Below are positions 34,097 to 43,174 of a DNA stretch of 64,000 nucleotides, in pieces. The stretch spans positions 1-64,000 of the forward strand of contig JANQEA010000019.1 of assembly GCA_028278555.1 (NCBI GenBank). The letters are read 5' to 3'. Each line of letters begins with the position of its first letter. Position 1 is the stretch's first letter. Origin of the DNA: Candidatus Bipolaricaulota bacterium (lineage in GTDB: Bacteria; Bipolaricaulota; Bipolaricaulia; UBA7950; UBA9294). The position numbers and the translations under genes are program-made. Below the pieces are notes generated by a model. That model saw nothing but the letters and a program-made list of their open reading frames with translations, ran no database searches and was not told the DNA's origin.

Positions 34097-34135
34097 CATT
34101 CCATCCCGCGCCGACTCCCGACGCGGGATGGAATG
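34097..34135 (+). terminator. Hairpin terminator after the Cache-domain gene
   Basis: A perfect 14-bp stem (CATTCCATCCCGCG / CGCGGGATGGAATG) with an 11-base loop, followed by CTTCTTCG, 29 bases after the stop. It could also serve the convergent gene at 34199. Confidence 0.85.
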
Positions 34136-34198
34136 CTTCTTCGCATGACACAAGACTGACCTGCCCCCCAAGAGTCGGGGATCAGGCGCTCTCGGCAT

Positions 34199-34975
34199 CT
34201 ACCCCTCAGCTCTGGACGAAATCGTCATCACGACGGTCAAGTTGCTCGTCGAGTGGCTCACCGAGGCGAAGGTTGTCGTGAGGCCCTCGAGCTCGAAGGT
34301 CAACTGGGCCGAAGTTGCGCCCGGTACGGTGAGGCTGAACGCGCCGTTCGTGTCGCTGTATGCAGTGACCGGGCCCGAAGACGAAGGCGACATCGCCGTC
34401 ACGAGGACTCCGGGGAGCACCTCCCCGTCGTTGTCGGAGACTGTGCCCGAGATGAGAAGCGACGGCGAGCCATCGTCGATGAACAGGCTGGCGGAACCGA
34501 ACTCCTCCGGGAGCGCGGCACTCGCCATGCCCTCCATAGGGATGTGGATTGCGTTGTACGCAAGCGTCTTAGCTTCAGCATCGTACATCGGATGGCTCAG
34601 CACGAAGATCGCTGAGCCGATGAGCTCCCCGCTTCGGCCTTCATAGATCAGTTCCGCGTTCGGGTGATCGCTCCCGAAGGTTGCCTCGAACACCGTGGCG
34701 AACTCGGATGTCCGGACGCTGAACGCATCGCGTGCCGGCCGATCGGAGAAGACCACCGTTGTAGGTGACACCCCACGTAGCGTCAGCTCGTATCTGCCCT
34801 CGCCAAACTCGACCAGCATCCCGCTTGCTGCCGTCTGCGAGTACAGGAAGCTGGGCTCGTCGTCGATCGCTTCGATTCGGTCCTCGTCGTGGACTGTCCG
34901 GACGATTGGCGATCCCAGCATGAGAAGTCCGAGGACGGCCAATCCAGCGAGTAGCCATGTGAGCGCATTGTCCAT
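34199..34975 (-). CDS. Exported protein with C-terminal carboxypeptidase-regulatory-like domain
   Basis: A 258-residue protein. An N-terminal anchor (about 6-25) precedes a conserved but unnamed domain (about 55-165: RYELTLRGVSPTTVVFSDRP, AELIYEG, IFVLSHPMYDAEAKTLAY). The C-terminal ~85 residues (SLLISGTVSDNDGEVLPGVLVTA, TDTNGAFSLTVPG-like) form a CarboxypepD_reg-type beta sandwich. It probably acts at the cell surface. Start 34975 follows GAAAGGAGGGACG. Confidence 0.75.
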   Translation of the reverse strand: MDNALTWLLAGLAVLGLLMLGSPIVRTVHDEDRIEAIDDEPSFLYSQTAASGMLVEFGEGRYELTLRGVSPTTVVFSDRPARDAFSVRTSEFATVFEATFGSDHPNAELIYEGRSGELIGSAIFVLSHPMYDAEAKTLAYNAIHIPMEGMASAALPEEFGSASLFIDDGSPSLLISGTVSDNDGEVLPGVLVTAMSPSSSGPVTAYSDTNGAFSLTVPGATSAQLTFELEGLTTTFASVSHSTSNLTVVMTISSRAEG

Positions 34976-35204
34976 CGTCCCTCCTTTCGCTACCGATTCA
35001 ACTCCAGATCCTCCGCCGATTCAATCAGGTGGTTCGAGTGCGAGCCGTGGAGATCCTCAGGAGAGGTCGTGAATCGGGGCTCGCAGGATCCTGACCTTGC
35101 ACGGAATGCACACGCTACAGCATGATTGGCTGAACAACTGACAACGATACGGCGATGCTTGCCACTTCCCACCCATATCGGTCACAAACGGAGGTCATGA
35201 TCTG

Positions 35205-35861
35205 ATGAAGTCCAACACCGAGATCATCCGCGAGGTCCTTGAGCAGGTCGTCAACCAGAAGCGAATCGATGCATGGGACGAGTTCTTCAGCGAGGACTAC
35301 ATCGCGCGGGGAGCTCCGTTCATCGGGTTGGGTTTCTACAGAGACACCTCAGGAGACAAGCACATCGTCAACTTCGTCATCCCCGGCAGTCCTGCCGAGG
35401 GGAAGCTCCAAGTGGGAGACGAACTGCTCTGGGTCGAGGATGAACGCCAGCGCTGGGCTACCTATGAGGGCATCTCGGAAGGCCTCCGGTGCCACCGAGG
35501 CAGCAGCCTCAAGGTGAGCGTGCGCCGGGATCAACAGACCCTCGAGGTCGAACTGATCCGAAGCCTCATCCAGGGCTTCGATACCGACAACGATCAAGCG
35601 AAGTCGGAGATGGAGGACTTCATGACAAGGCAAGTCCCGGATCTGAGTGTGGACATCAAGATGACGCTCGAAGACGGGGACAAGGTCATCTGTCTGAAGG
35701 AGTATCGCGGCACGCACGCGAAATTCGGGCGTGAGGCGATCTGGAGAGAGATCTGGATCGCTCGCCTCTCGGAAGGCAAGATCGTCGAGAGCTGGCCTCT
35801 TCCTGACATCGATGCCTACTGCAGGCAGCTTGGCTTCCAGGTCATCCCGCCTAGCACCTGA
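35205..35861 (+). CDS. SnoaL/NTF2-like protein interrupted by a PDZ domain
   Basis: A 218-residue cytosolic protein. The first ~38 residues (NTEIIREVLEQVVNQKRIDAW, FFSEDYIARG) and residues ~135-210 (VDIKMTLEDGDKV, the EYRGTH strand, IWIARLSEGKIVESWPLPD) together make an NTF2-like SnoaL/ester-cyclase fold. Between them a PDZ-like segment is inserted (about 48-115: FVIPGSPAEGKLQVGDELLWV, RGSSLKVSVRRDQQTLEVELI). Enzyme activity is unknown. ATG 35205 follows GGAGGT. Confidence 0.75.
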   Translation: MKSNTEIIREVLEQVVNQKRIDAWDEFFSEDYIARGAPFIGLGFYRDTSGDKHIVNFVIPGSPAEGKLQVGDELLWVEDERQRWATYEGISEGLRCHRGSSLKVSVRRDQQTLEVELIRSLIQGFDTDNDQAKSEMEDFMTRQVPDLSVDIKMTLEDGDKVICLKEYRGTHAKFGREAIWREIWIARLSEGKIVESWPLPDIDAYCRQLGFQVIPPST

Positions 35862-35962
35862 GGCAGCCGGGGTGCCCGCCACGGCCCGACGTGGAGTCCG
35901 TAGCCCAGCTGCTCAGTAGTGCCGAGCAGCCCTTGCCCAGGTGCACCACAGCCTTGGAGTGG

Positions 35963-36493
35963 TCAGTTGGACTCGTGAACGCGAGCGTAGATCGATGCGA
36001 TCACATTGGCGATGCAGGTGGCTCCGGCGACCGCCCAAGGCGTGAGGCCTTTGTCGAGGAGGAAGGCGGACTGGCTTCCGATAGCGATGTAGTAGGCCGC
36101 CACGTAGGGGATGAGGATCGCTGGCTTCACCGGATGGCGGTACTCGACGCCGAGGATGTGGTCTATGAATGTTGCGCCGATGGCCCAAGCTGCGTATCCG
36201 AAGTTGGCCCAGGTCGATAGATCTGCTGTGCCTGCCGACATGTCCCACAGTGCTAGCGCGAGAGCCGGCGCTCCGAGGAGCTTGGTCCCATAGCCAAACC
36301 AGCGCGACGCCTGTGGGGCGTGGACTCGAGTCATGAACAAACCGATGCCCATGCAGTTGACGCCTGTGGCAAGCCAGAAGTCTGGGTCCCGCAGGAAGCT
36401 GTACGCCGCCTCGTGCAACTCGCTGGAACCGAAGACGGTAACTGCCAGAACAAGCACCCCCATCAAAACAACGCACGCTGCACGACAGGACAT
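35963..36493 (-). CDS. Multi-pass membrane protein, unknown function
   Basis: A 176-residue protein with about five hydrophobic segments (about 3-22, 40-55, 70-85, 95-115 and 127-170). Not recognised. The start is uncertain: ATG 36493 is assumed, but a TTG 36 bases upstream is also in frame, and neither has a clear ribosome site. A perfect 16-bp palindrome lies between the two. Confidence 0.6.
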   Translation of the reverse strand: MSCRAACVVLMGVLVLAVTVFGSSELHEAAYSFLRDPDFWLATGVNCMGIGLFMTRVHAPQASRWFGYGTKLLGAPALALALWDMSAGTADLSTWANFGYAAWAIGATFIDHILGVEYRHPVKPAILIPYVAAYYIAIGSQSAFLLDKGLTPWAVAGATCIANVIASIYARVHESN

Positions 36494-36510
36494 GCAAATC
36501 AGGATCGCCA

Positions 36511-36526
36511 ATTCCCTATAGGGAAT
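36511..36526. promoter_or_regulatory. Perfect 16-bp palindrome, possible operator
   Basis: ATTCCCTATAGGGAAT equals its own reverse complement and lies 18 bases upstream of the assumed start of the membrane protein gene and 30 bases from the end of the next gene. Confidence 0.4.
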
Positions 36527-36556
36527 CAAGGATCATCGAGAAGGCGGTCGAGGTGC

Positions 36557-37021
36557 CTAGTTCCGGAAGAGGCCGGCTACGCACTCGAACTTGTGTTTTA
36601 GCGGGGCTGCGATGAGGGAGAAGTACTCGGTCTTCTCGATCTCGTACAGCTCGATCACGGTCTCATGCTGCTCGTCCGTGAGGATCGCATCGATCTCAAA
36701 CGACGTCTCAAGGAAGAATTCGTCCAGCTCTCGGGTCAAATCGGCTCGAGCCCGTACAAGCTCCAGACAGCGCTCCCGGTTCGGAGCACGCTCGTTCGTC
36801 TCCCAGTCTAGTTCGGACCAGTTGTTGATCAACTTGGGCCAATGAACGAGCAAGAACTTCCGGTACTTGCGCTTTACGTCCAATAGCTGGCGGATCTGCG
36901 AATTCGACAAGCCGATCTCGGCGTGATGGGCCAGCAATCTCGTCAGGACGGCGTGCGGAGCGAACGTCTGGTACGCACGCTGGGCCAGCGGCTGGGTCGG
37001 CAGACAGTGGTCGTTCTTCAT
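36557..37021 (-). CDS. Cytosolic helical protein, Spy/CpxP-like pattern
   Basis: A 154-residue all-helical protein. EIGLSNSQIRQLLDVKRKYRK and AILTDEQHETVIELYEIEK are spaced like the two LTxxQ-type motifs of Spy/CpxP/metal-resistance proteins, but there is no signal peptide, so a periplasmic chaperone role is doubtful. Start 37021 follows AAAGGAGACGAG. Stands alone. Confidence 0.6.
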   Translation of the reverse strand: MKNDHCLPTQPLAQRAYQTFAPHAVLTRLLAHHAEIGLSNSQIRQLLDVKRKYRKFLLVHWPKLINNWSELDWETNERAPNRERCLELVRARADLTRELDEFFLETSFEIDAILTDEQHETVIELYEIEKTEYFSLIAAPLKHKFECVAGLFRN

Positions 37022-37410
37022 CTCGTCTCCTTTCGTTCGTCCGGCAGAACGTTGCGCAGGCAGCGTCGCAGGGAGTCGCTGGCGCAGCTCTCCTCGACAC
37101 GGTTCCACGCCTATTCAGACATCACAGCATATCACACAGAGCCGTTAACGGGAATAACGGATGAAGCGGGGCCTTGCGGCCCGCGCAAAGCTTGAGGCGC
37201 ACGCGCAACAGAGGAGTCCGATGTCCAGTGGTGGCGTTCTTGCCGTGCGTTGAGGGCAATCCTGAGCCACTGCCTGTCGTTGAACTACATACAGTGTAAG
37301 GTCCAACCCTCTCCGACTCGAAATCAAGATCTGACCCTACTCCCGCACGGACAGAGTTTGACCAAGAGGCTCCCTGGCACTATGGTGCTGCAGAAAGGAG
37401 GCATGTAAGT
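37022..37410. other. Intergenic region without recognised gene
   Basis: Contains the upstream region of two divergent genes. I see no conserved frame or RNA. AAAGGAGG at its end is the ribosome site for the small secreted protein. Confidence 0.5.
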
Positions 37411-37626
37411 ATGAAGAAACCACTTGTCCTAGTCATCGCCATCGGGTTGCTGGTAGGGATACTCTCCACTGCATCAAGCGGCGCACCCTATCCAGCTGTC
37501 TACAACCTGCCGCAGTACCTTGTCGAGCAGCTCGAGGCCATAGGAGTCAACCTCCCCTATTGGGATCCTGGCCCGATGCCCGTAGGACGTGCGGGAGACA
37601 CCAGAGCTACGAAGTGGGCGAGATAG
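37411..37626 (+). CDS. Small secreted protein, unknown function
   Basis: A 71-residue product: signal peptide (about 4-25, ending SSG-A) and a mature part of about 46 residues rich in Pro, Tyr and Leu (YPAVYNLPQYLVEQLEAIG, then a Pro/Gly segment and a basic end). No Cys. Not recognised. AAAGGAGG lies 10 bases upstream of the ATG, which supports translation. Confidence 0.55.
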   Translation: MKKPLVLVIAIGLLVGILSTASSGAPYPAVYNLPQYLVEQLEAIGVNLPYWDPGPMPVGRAGDTRATKWAR

Positions 37627-37988
37627 CTGGCGAAGGTACACGAAGACAGCTGCTCATGGGTTCCTGAGTCGAGGGGCATCCCCTATCACGTCTTCAGGTA
37701 GTGGTTTGTGCTCTCGAAGCATTCCGGAATCAGGTACTGCGCCTTTGGAACTCCGCCATCAGCCTGAGGTTGGAGGGCGTGCCCTTGGTGAGAAGCGTAT
37801 GGACGTCTTGCGGGAGGTTGGGGATCAGGTGCTCGCGGGATCGTGAGCTTGCAGGTGCACTACGGTTTTGAGACTGCGGTGCGATCGGCTGTCGGCACCA
37901 AGAGTAGCGACCTGGCTCGACTCTCCGAACCTCGTCGCCCAGCACTTCTCGCATGCAGTCCGGGCGAGGATTCCACGGCCGGTAACCG
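37627..37988. other. Intergenic region, possible decayed coding sequence
   Basis: On the minus strand frames such as DVHTLLTKGTPSNLRLMAEFQ and YLIPECFESTNHYLKT look protein-like but are separated by frame changes and stops. This may be another gene remnant; I cannot name it. Confidence 0.3.
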
Positions 37989-38963
37989 TCAGTCGCTCTC
38001 TACCGTGAATTGGAAGCCGGTCTGCGAATCTCCGGACAGAGTGACAATAGCCTGGGAGACGCCTTGGAGGTCGAGCTCGAAGAAGGTGTCTGTTAGGAGG
38101 TCGGCCGTGGCGAGCAGCTGTCCTTCCTCGATCTCTGACGCGATTCCCCAGTAGAGCTTCGGCTCGACGATGAACGTGGCCTTCTGGCCGTAGGCCACAA
38201 TCTGCTTCTGCACGAAGAGCTTGTCGTCCCGGAAGAGCTGGGCGTTGATCCCACTGTCAACCTGCACCACGGAAGTGACTTCGATGGCGTCCGGCTGTGA
38301 TGCGCTCCCGCTGGGGACGATCACGATACCAGTGGCATCTTCCTCCACTGCGTATCGGCTACCGACATTCGCGGGGAGACTTGGCGTCTCGTTGCAGTCG
38401 CCCCACATCGCCCGAACGGTGCCTGCGAGCAAGTAGAGGAACGTGGTGGATGCCCCCTTGCCGAGACTGGGCATCACACGCCACGCGATTTCGCTGGTCA
38501 GTTCGTCAGAGGTGGATGCTTCGTTCCTGGCGAAGACGAAGAGCGCGGGTAGGGTAGGATTGTCGGAATCATTGACGAACGTGATGAAGATGGGTGCTGC
38601 CACCATGTCTTGCCGGACCACCGTGATGTGGTCCGGCTTGCTCTCAGCCACCGGATCGCCCGAGCTGGGCTCGACCGTTAGGGTCACTGAGTAGATGCCC
38701 TCGTCGATGTAGGTGTGCTCCGGGCTCTGCTCAGTGGAGGTCGCTCCGTCGCCGAAGTCCCATAGGTAGCCTTGGACGTCTCCCTGCACGATCGGAGTGA
38801 ACGCTACCGCCAGCGGAGGCTCCCCCGAACGGGGCGTGGCCCCGAAGTTGACTTCAACGATTCCCCCCGCTCCTCCAAGGAAAAGATCGCAACCGACAAG
38901 AAGAAAGGCTAGCCCCGCAGTGAGTACCGTGAGAGCAATCAATGAATTGGCTTTGTGCTTCAT
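37989..38963 (-). CDS. PKD-domain lipoprotein
   Basis: A 324-residue lipoprotein with lipobox LVGC (Cys about residue 25). A single PKD domain (about 37-115) shows the signature [20 protein letters not shown]. The C-terminal ~205 residues ([20 protein letters not shown], then an [16 protein letters not shown] block) are beta-rich and remotely recall the RhiA-like protein at 23619, but that is weak. Start 38963 follows GGGAGGCG. Confidence 0.8.
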   Translation of the reverse strand: MKHKANSLIALTVLTAGLAFLLVGCDLFLGGAGGIVEVNFGATPRSGEPPLAVAFTPIVQGDVQGYLWDFGDGATSTEQSPEHTYIDEGIYSVTLTVEPSSGDPVAESKPDHITVVRQDMVAAPIFITFVNDSDNPTLPALFVFARNEASTSDELTSEIAWRVMPSLGKGASTTFLYLLAGTVRAMWGDCNETPSLPANVGSRYAVEEDATGIVIVPSGSASQPDAIEVTSVVQVDSGINAQLFRDDKLFVQKQIVAYGQKATFIVEPKLYWGIASEIEEGQLLATADLLTDTFFELDLQGVSQAIVTLSGDSQTGFQFTVESD

Positions 38964-39217
38964 CCGCTACGCCTCCCGACCGGATTATAGGGATGGTGCG
39001 CAGTTGATACCCATCGTGAGAGGCAAGGGTGAGAGACCAACGATCAGGGACTCACAGGGTCCTGAGCTTTCGGGCTCGATGCGGGTTGGCGCTGCGAGCG
39101 AATCACTTGCGAGACCAAGAGCAGGACCTTGTTCACTCCTCCAAGGTCGCGCAGCGCCTGGTTTCGTACTGTGCTTTTAGAAGCTCTGGAGTCCGTCTGT
39201 TGTCTGCGGTTGAGGCG

Positions 39218-39245
39218 GCGGGACGGAAAAGTCATTCCGTCCCGC
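39218..39245 (-). terminator. Terminator-like hairpin at the end of the GNAT gene
   Basis: GCGGGACGGAA and TTCCGTCCCGC form a perfect 11-bp stem with a 6-base loop that contains the GNAT stop codon. No T-run follows on the minus strand, so termination efficiency is uncertain. Confidence 0.5.
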
Positions 39246-39822
39246 TCTGCGCGCCTCCGATCATCGGGATGACGAAAGGCGAATCGAACTCCTCTGCCAG
39301 CAGATCCATCAGTACAGAGTCCGTCTTCTTCTGCCCGTGTATGTATGCCTGCCGGCGAGTGCCGATATGCTTGAAACCAACTTTTTCGTAACAGCGGATC
39401 GCCGACGTGTTGTGCACGGCCGTCTCCAGCTCGACTCGGTTGAGGTTTCGCAGGTTGAATCCATGGTCGAGCAGCAGCCGAAGAGCGTCACTTCCCCGTC
39501 CCTGCCCACGACGATCGGGCTCGCCAATGAGGATGGCGACCTCAGCCTGACTACGAGCTGCCTTGATGTTCCAGAGGGCGCACCACCCGATGGGCTCGTC
39601 GCTGGCCAGGTCGACGATCATGAACATGGGCCAGACCTTCTTGTGGAAGGAATCGATGAAGTCCTTGAACTCCTGTGCTGTGCCCGAACTCCGCAGCCCA
39701 GGTCCCTGAGCCAGGAAGACAGTCTCAAGGTTACTGTGCCACCGGTACAGCAGCGCGGCGTCCTCGTGGATCACCGGGGATAGATAGGTCTTTGAGCCGA
39801 TCAGTTTGCGAACGTAAGGCAT
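39232..39822 (-). CDS. GNAT acetyltransferase (RimJ/RimL type)
   Basis: A 196-residue protein with AEVAILIGEPDRRGQGRGSDALRLLLDHG (acetyl-CoA motif A) and LETAVHNTSAIRCYEKVGFKHIG (motif B). It has the same plan as the protein at 18363, so the two are paralogues. Target unknown. Start 39822 follows GGAGG. Confidence 0.88.
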   Translation of the reverse strand: MPYVRKLIGSKTYLSPVIHEDAALLYRWHSNLETVFLAQGPGLRSSGTAQEFKDFIDSFHKKVWPMFMIVDLASDEPIGWCALWNIKAARSQAEVAILIGEPDRRGQGRGSDALRLLLDHGFNLRNLNRVELETAVHNTSAIRCYEKVGFKHIGTRRQAYIHGQKKTDSVLMDLLAEEFDSPFVIPMIGGAQSGTE

Positions 39823-40192
39823 GCAATCCTCCTCTAGAGACTCTGTCTGCAGTGCTGACTACCAGGTCCTGCACTCGCGGATGGGCAGCGACCGACCGTC
39901 TGCAGTATCCGGGCGGTCGATCTACTAGATAGGAGGAGATCGTCTCGCCGGCGTCTCGGATGGGCGCAATGAATCAGAGTCGGGAGACATACCTCATTGC
40001 GGGGGAAGAGCCAGGGGAAGTGCCTTCAAGCTCGATGCGGTTGGGTCCTGCGGGTTGATCGGGCGTGGGAACAGAGTATGTGGCCTCCCAGACCGCAACT
40101 GAACCGGAACAGACAGACGGTCAGGACAGCTTGCTCCACTCCCGACCGCTGCCTCCGGCTCGAGGTTCACCCTCCAACCAGCGCAGAGGGTC
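39823..40192. other. Intergenic region without recognised gene
   Basis: 370 bases between two minus-strand genes with no conserved frame or RNA that I can identify. Confidence 0.5.
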
Positions 40193-41083
40193 CTAGATGG
40201 GGATCAGCTTCTGGAACTTGATGCTGATCGTCTTCGATCGCGATCCCACGGCTCCGTCGTCGTCGACGACGATCAGGACAACGGTGTATGCCCCGAAGGC
40301 ATCGTAGGCGTGGGAGACCGTGCTCCCCGCGCCGTACTCGCCGTCACCGAAGTTCCAGTTGTAGGCGATGATCGAACCGTCGTCGTCGTAAGACGCTGAT
40401 CCGTCGAACGTAACGGTGACTGGCAGGAAGAGCCCGGACGTTCCGGTGTGTGTAAACGCGGCGACGGGTGCGCTGTTTCCCGGAGCCGTGACCGTGATCG
40501 TTTGGTCCGTCGTATCGGAGGTGCCTTCATCATCCGTGACCGTCAGCAGGGCAACGTAGACCCCGGCCGTTGCATACGTATGGGTTGCGGTGGCGCCTGT
40601 CGCGGTATCCCCGTCTCCGAAGTCCCACGCGTACGATGCGATCGTTCCGTCCGGATCGGAGGATGCGCCCGCGTTGAATTGGACCGTCAGCGGCGCGGTG
40701 CCGCTATCGGGAGTCGCCGTGAACGAAGCCGCCGGTGACTGATTCAGCGGTTCGGAGACCGTGATCCCGATGGACGCGGTGTCCGTGGCCCCGAAGTTGT
40801 CGGTGACGGTCACGACGGCGGTGAAGGAGCCGACCAGCGTGTAGGTGTGGCTGGTGGTCACCCCCGTACCCGTGGTTCCGTCGCCGAAGCTCCAAGCGTA
40901 CGTCACGATCGGACCGGTATCCGTCGAGCCGCTTGCGTCAAAGGCAACCGTCAGCGGAGAAGGTCCAGAAGTTGGGTTTGCCGTCACCATCGCTGTTGGA
41001 GGACTGTTGAAGAGCGCGCAACCGGCGAGCGCTGCCAGAAGTGTGAGGCCGATACCGACTGCTGCAATGCGCTTCGCTGTCAT
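40193..41083 (-). CDS. Lipoprotein with three PKD domains
   Basis: A 296-residue lipoprotein: lipobox LAGC (Cys about residue 22) and three consecutive PKD domains, each with the YxWxFGDG signature (TYAWSFGDG, SYAWDFGDG, AYNWNFGDG) and a conserved TVxxxDDxG end. PKD modules mediate protein-protein or carbohydrate contacts at the cell surface; there is no catalytic domain. Start 41083 follows GAGGTGG; a GTG three codons upstream is possible but less well placed. Confidence 0.9.
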   Translation of the reverse strand: MTAKRIAAVGIGLTLLAALAGCALFNSPPTAMVTANPTSGPSPLTVAFDASGSTDTGPIVTYAWSFGDGTTGTGVTTSHTYTLVGSFTAVVTVTDNFGATDTASIGITVSEPLNQSPAASFTATPDSGTAPLTVQFNAGASSDPDGTIASYAWDFGDGDTATGATATHTYATAGVYVALLTVTDDEGTSDTTDQTITVTAPGNSAPVAAFTHTGTSGLFLPVTVTFDGSASYDDDGSIIAYNWNFGDGEYGAGSTVSHAYDAFGAYTVVLIVVDDDGAVGSRSKTISIKFQKLIPI

Positions 41084-41109
41084 TCGAACCACCTCACGAG
41101 AAGGGTAAC

Positions 41110-41151
41110 ACGAGGTGTGGGAGTCAACGCAAATCTCTGAACGGACGCGGG
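41110..41151 (+). repeat. Interspersed direct repeat, copy 1
   Basis: The sequence beginning ACGAGGTGTGGGAGTCAACG matches bases 44262-44303 with three mismatches in 42, and weaker similarity continues for about 50 bases more. It is intergenic at both places. Confidence 0.65.
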
Positions 41152-41316
41152 GCGGGGAGAGGAGGGCGTTGAGGGCGAATGGGTGGTGTGGGTTGGGCGG
41201 TTGAAGGGAGCTGATAGCATGAGCCTGATCAGCTCTTGTGTGCCAGATGTCGCGTCATGCGTATCCGAACACGAGATGTGGAATGCGAGGAGGTATTATG
41301 GTATTCTACCTGAGGG

Positions 41317-41931
41317 ATGCCAGTCGGAGGTGCGGCAGCTAGGCAATTCAGGGCTCAAGAGCTTCAGTTCACGTTCTCCAGTATCGGTGGCGGCGTCCAT
41401 CTCGGGCTCCTTGCCTTCAAGATGCACGACGTATGCATCGGGAGACACAACCCGGTGCTTGCAGGCTGCCAGTTGCTCTGCCTTCTGCTTGTCTTCGCGC
41501 GGGCATACTGGCTCTACATCAATGCCATCCTGTTCTTCGCTCCGTTCGAATCTCTAGGGGTGTTCTTCCTGGATGTGCTGATCTTCCTTGGAGGAGGACT
41601 CGCGATCTTGCTTGTTGGGCACAGTGTGCCCCTCTTCTCGACGGCATCCGCAATAGCGATTGTGATGCTCTTCCGTCTCCGACACACGAGAAGCCGGGCG
41701 GGCGGTATGAGGGACGAGTACCCGGCGAGCTACCGCACGTTTCAGCGCACGGTGAGGCTCTTCTTCCCGGCCTTCACATTCGCGGTTGCCATCTGCGGGA
41801 GCTTCGCGGGCTTGTTGTGGTGGCGGGGAACTCTCGAGGTTCAGCTGAGTGCGGCTTTCGCAGGCCTGTGCTGTGTTGTGGCGTTTCGCGGTGTAAGCCC
41901 CCTATATCCTGTTGAGCCCAAGAGGCCCTGA
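41317..41931 (+). CDS. Multi-pass membrane protein, unknown function
   Basis: A 204-residue frame with about five hydrophobic segments (about 46-65, 68-80, 85-120, 147-170 and 178-190) and a central MRDEYPASYRTFQRT loop. Not recognised. The start is doubtful: ATG 41317 has no ribosome site. A strong GAGGAGGT precedes ATG 41298 in another frame, which stops after 14 codons. A frameshift near 41330 in the genome or assembly would join them. Confidence 0.55.
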   Translation: MPVGGAAARQFRAQELQFTFSSIGGGVHLGLLAFKMHDVCIGRHNPVLAGCQLLCLLLVFARAYWLYINAILFFAPFESLGVFFLDVLIFLGGGLAILLVGHSVPLFSTASAIAIVMLFRLRHTRSRAGGMRDEYPASYRTFQRTVRLFFPAFTFAVAICGSFAGLLWWRGTLEVQLSAAFAGLCCVVAFRGVSPLYPVEPKRP

Positions 41932-42056
41932 AGCGTCGCTCTGTTCTCGGGGACAGGAGGCTCAACCGAGACAGCTGTCGAAGCGAGCGGGTAGGGCAAC
42001 CCGAGTGTTGAGGTTTGAGCCCCCCGATCCCACCCTACTCGGCTCTCGGAACTGCG

Positions 42057-42980
42057 CTAGAGTAGCGGCCCCTCGATGAGTCGATGGAGGAGTTGCCCGG
42101 CAACGCGGACGGTGATTCCTTCCCGATCCTTCAGCGGATTGACTTCGACGAGCTCCACGAGAGCGAGATTCTCAAGCTGGTGAGCGTGTTCCATGATCAC
42201 GGTGCCCTCACGTGTCGATAGTCCGCCGAGCTCCGGATAGTCGACGGCAGGGGCGAAGACCGGGTCCAAGACATCGATGTCAAACGTCAGGACTACTGCG
42301 TCTGGCCCTTCGCCTAGGTGTCCAATCGCCTCGCGGCAGACGGCGTCGATGCCGAGTCGCTCGATGTCGGAAGCTGTGAAAGCGCGGATGCTCAAGTCGC
42401 GGATTGCTTCCCTCTCCTCGGTGAGAACATCGCGCAGTCCGATGAACACGAGATGGTCAGCGTCGATGCCTGGGGCGAGATCCGGCAGTTCTCGGAGGCC
42501 TCCGACATCCCGCCCAACGAGGTGCGTTACCGGCATGGCGTTCAGCGTGTTGGTGCCTTGCGGGCCAGGCATCTCGAAGTCCGGATGCGCATCGACCCAG
42601 AGGATCCCAACGGACGGCTCTGCGATTCCCTGCTTCCGTAGGCTTCGGACGACGGATGCGACGCTCGCCACGGTCACAGAGTGATCCCCGCCGAGAACGA
42701 CCGGGATGGCACCCTTGTCTCGCGATGCTTCGAGCGCTTCCACCAGCGCTGGCGCGTACCCGAGCATTTCCGCCAATCCTCTTGGGGTGACCTTCGAGTC
42801 CCTCCCGCCGGCCGGCTGCACATCTCCTTGGTCGGTGACGTCGATGCCCAAAGATCGGAGATGCTCGACTCTCCGCATCAAGCCGGCGGCGCGGATCGCC
42901 TCCGGAGCGCTTCCCGTTCCCTCGTACTCCGAGCCGTGATCGAAGGGAGCTCCGAAGATCTCCCACTTCCTTCGTTGCAT
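42057..42980 (-). CDS. Arginase/agmatinase-family ureohydrolase
   Basis: A 307-residue protein with the full Mn2+ site of the family: VVLGGDHSV, WVDAHPDFE and LTFDIDVLDP. ENLALVELVEVNP near the end is also typical. It should hydrolyse an arginine-like guanidino compound. The layout (NTLNAMPVTHLVG loop, LVEVNPLKD) is closer to arginases than to agmatinases, but specificity is not proven. Start 42980 follows GAGGAGG. It is not in an operon with arginine genes. Confidence 0.88.
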   Translation of the reverse strand: MQRRKWEIFGAPFDHGSEYEGTGSAPEAIRAAGLMRRVEHLRSLGIDVTDQGDVQPAGGRDSKVTPRGLAEMLGYAPALVEALEASRDKGAIPVVLGGDHSVTVASVASVVRSLRKQGIAEPSVGILWVDAHPDFEMPGPQGTNTLNAMPVTHLVGRDVGGLRELPDLAPGIDADHLVFIGLRDVLTEEREAIRDLSIRAFTASDIERLGIDAVCREAIGHLGEGPDAVVLTFDIDVLDPVFAPAVDYPELGGLSTREGTVIMEHAHQLENLALVELVEVNPLKDREGITVRVAGQLLHRLIEGPLL

Positions 42981-43174
42981 GGTGCTGGCCTCCTCACCAT
43001 TCACTTCCACAAGCGGTTTGCCCGAAGGGTACCCGCTCCCCAATTGCCGGACACATGCCTTACGGGCTGCGCTTTCTCTTGTGCCCCGGGGGCTTGGAGC
43101 GAAGCAGCGTAAAGGGATCCAGCTGCAGAGGAGGGTTGACATCCGAACACGGCATCACCCCCCTGCAGACTCAC

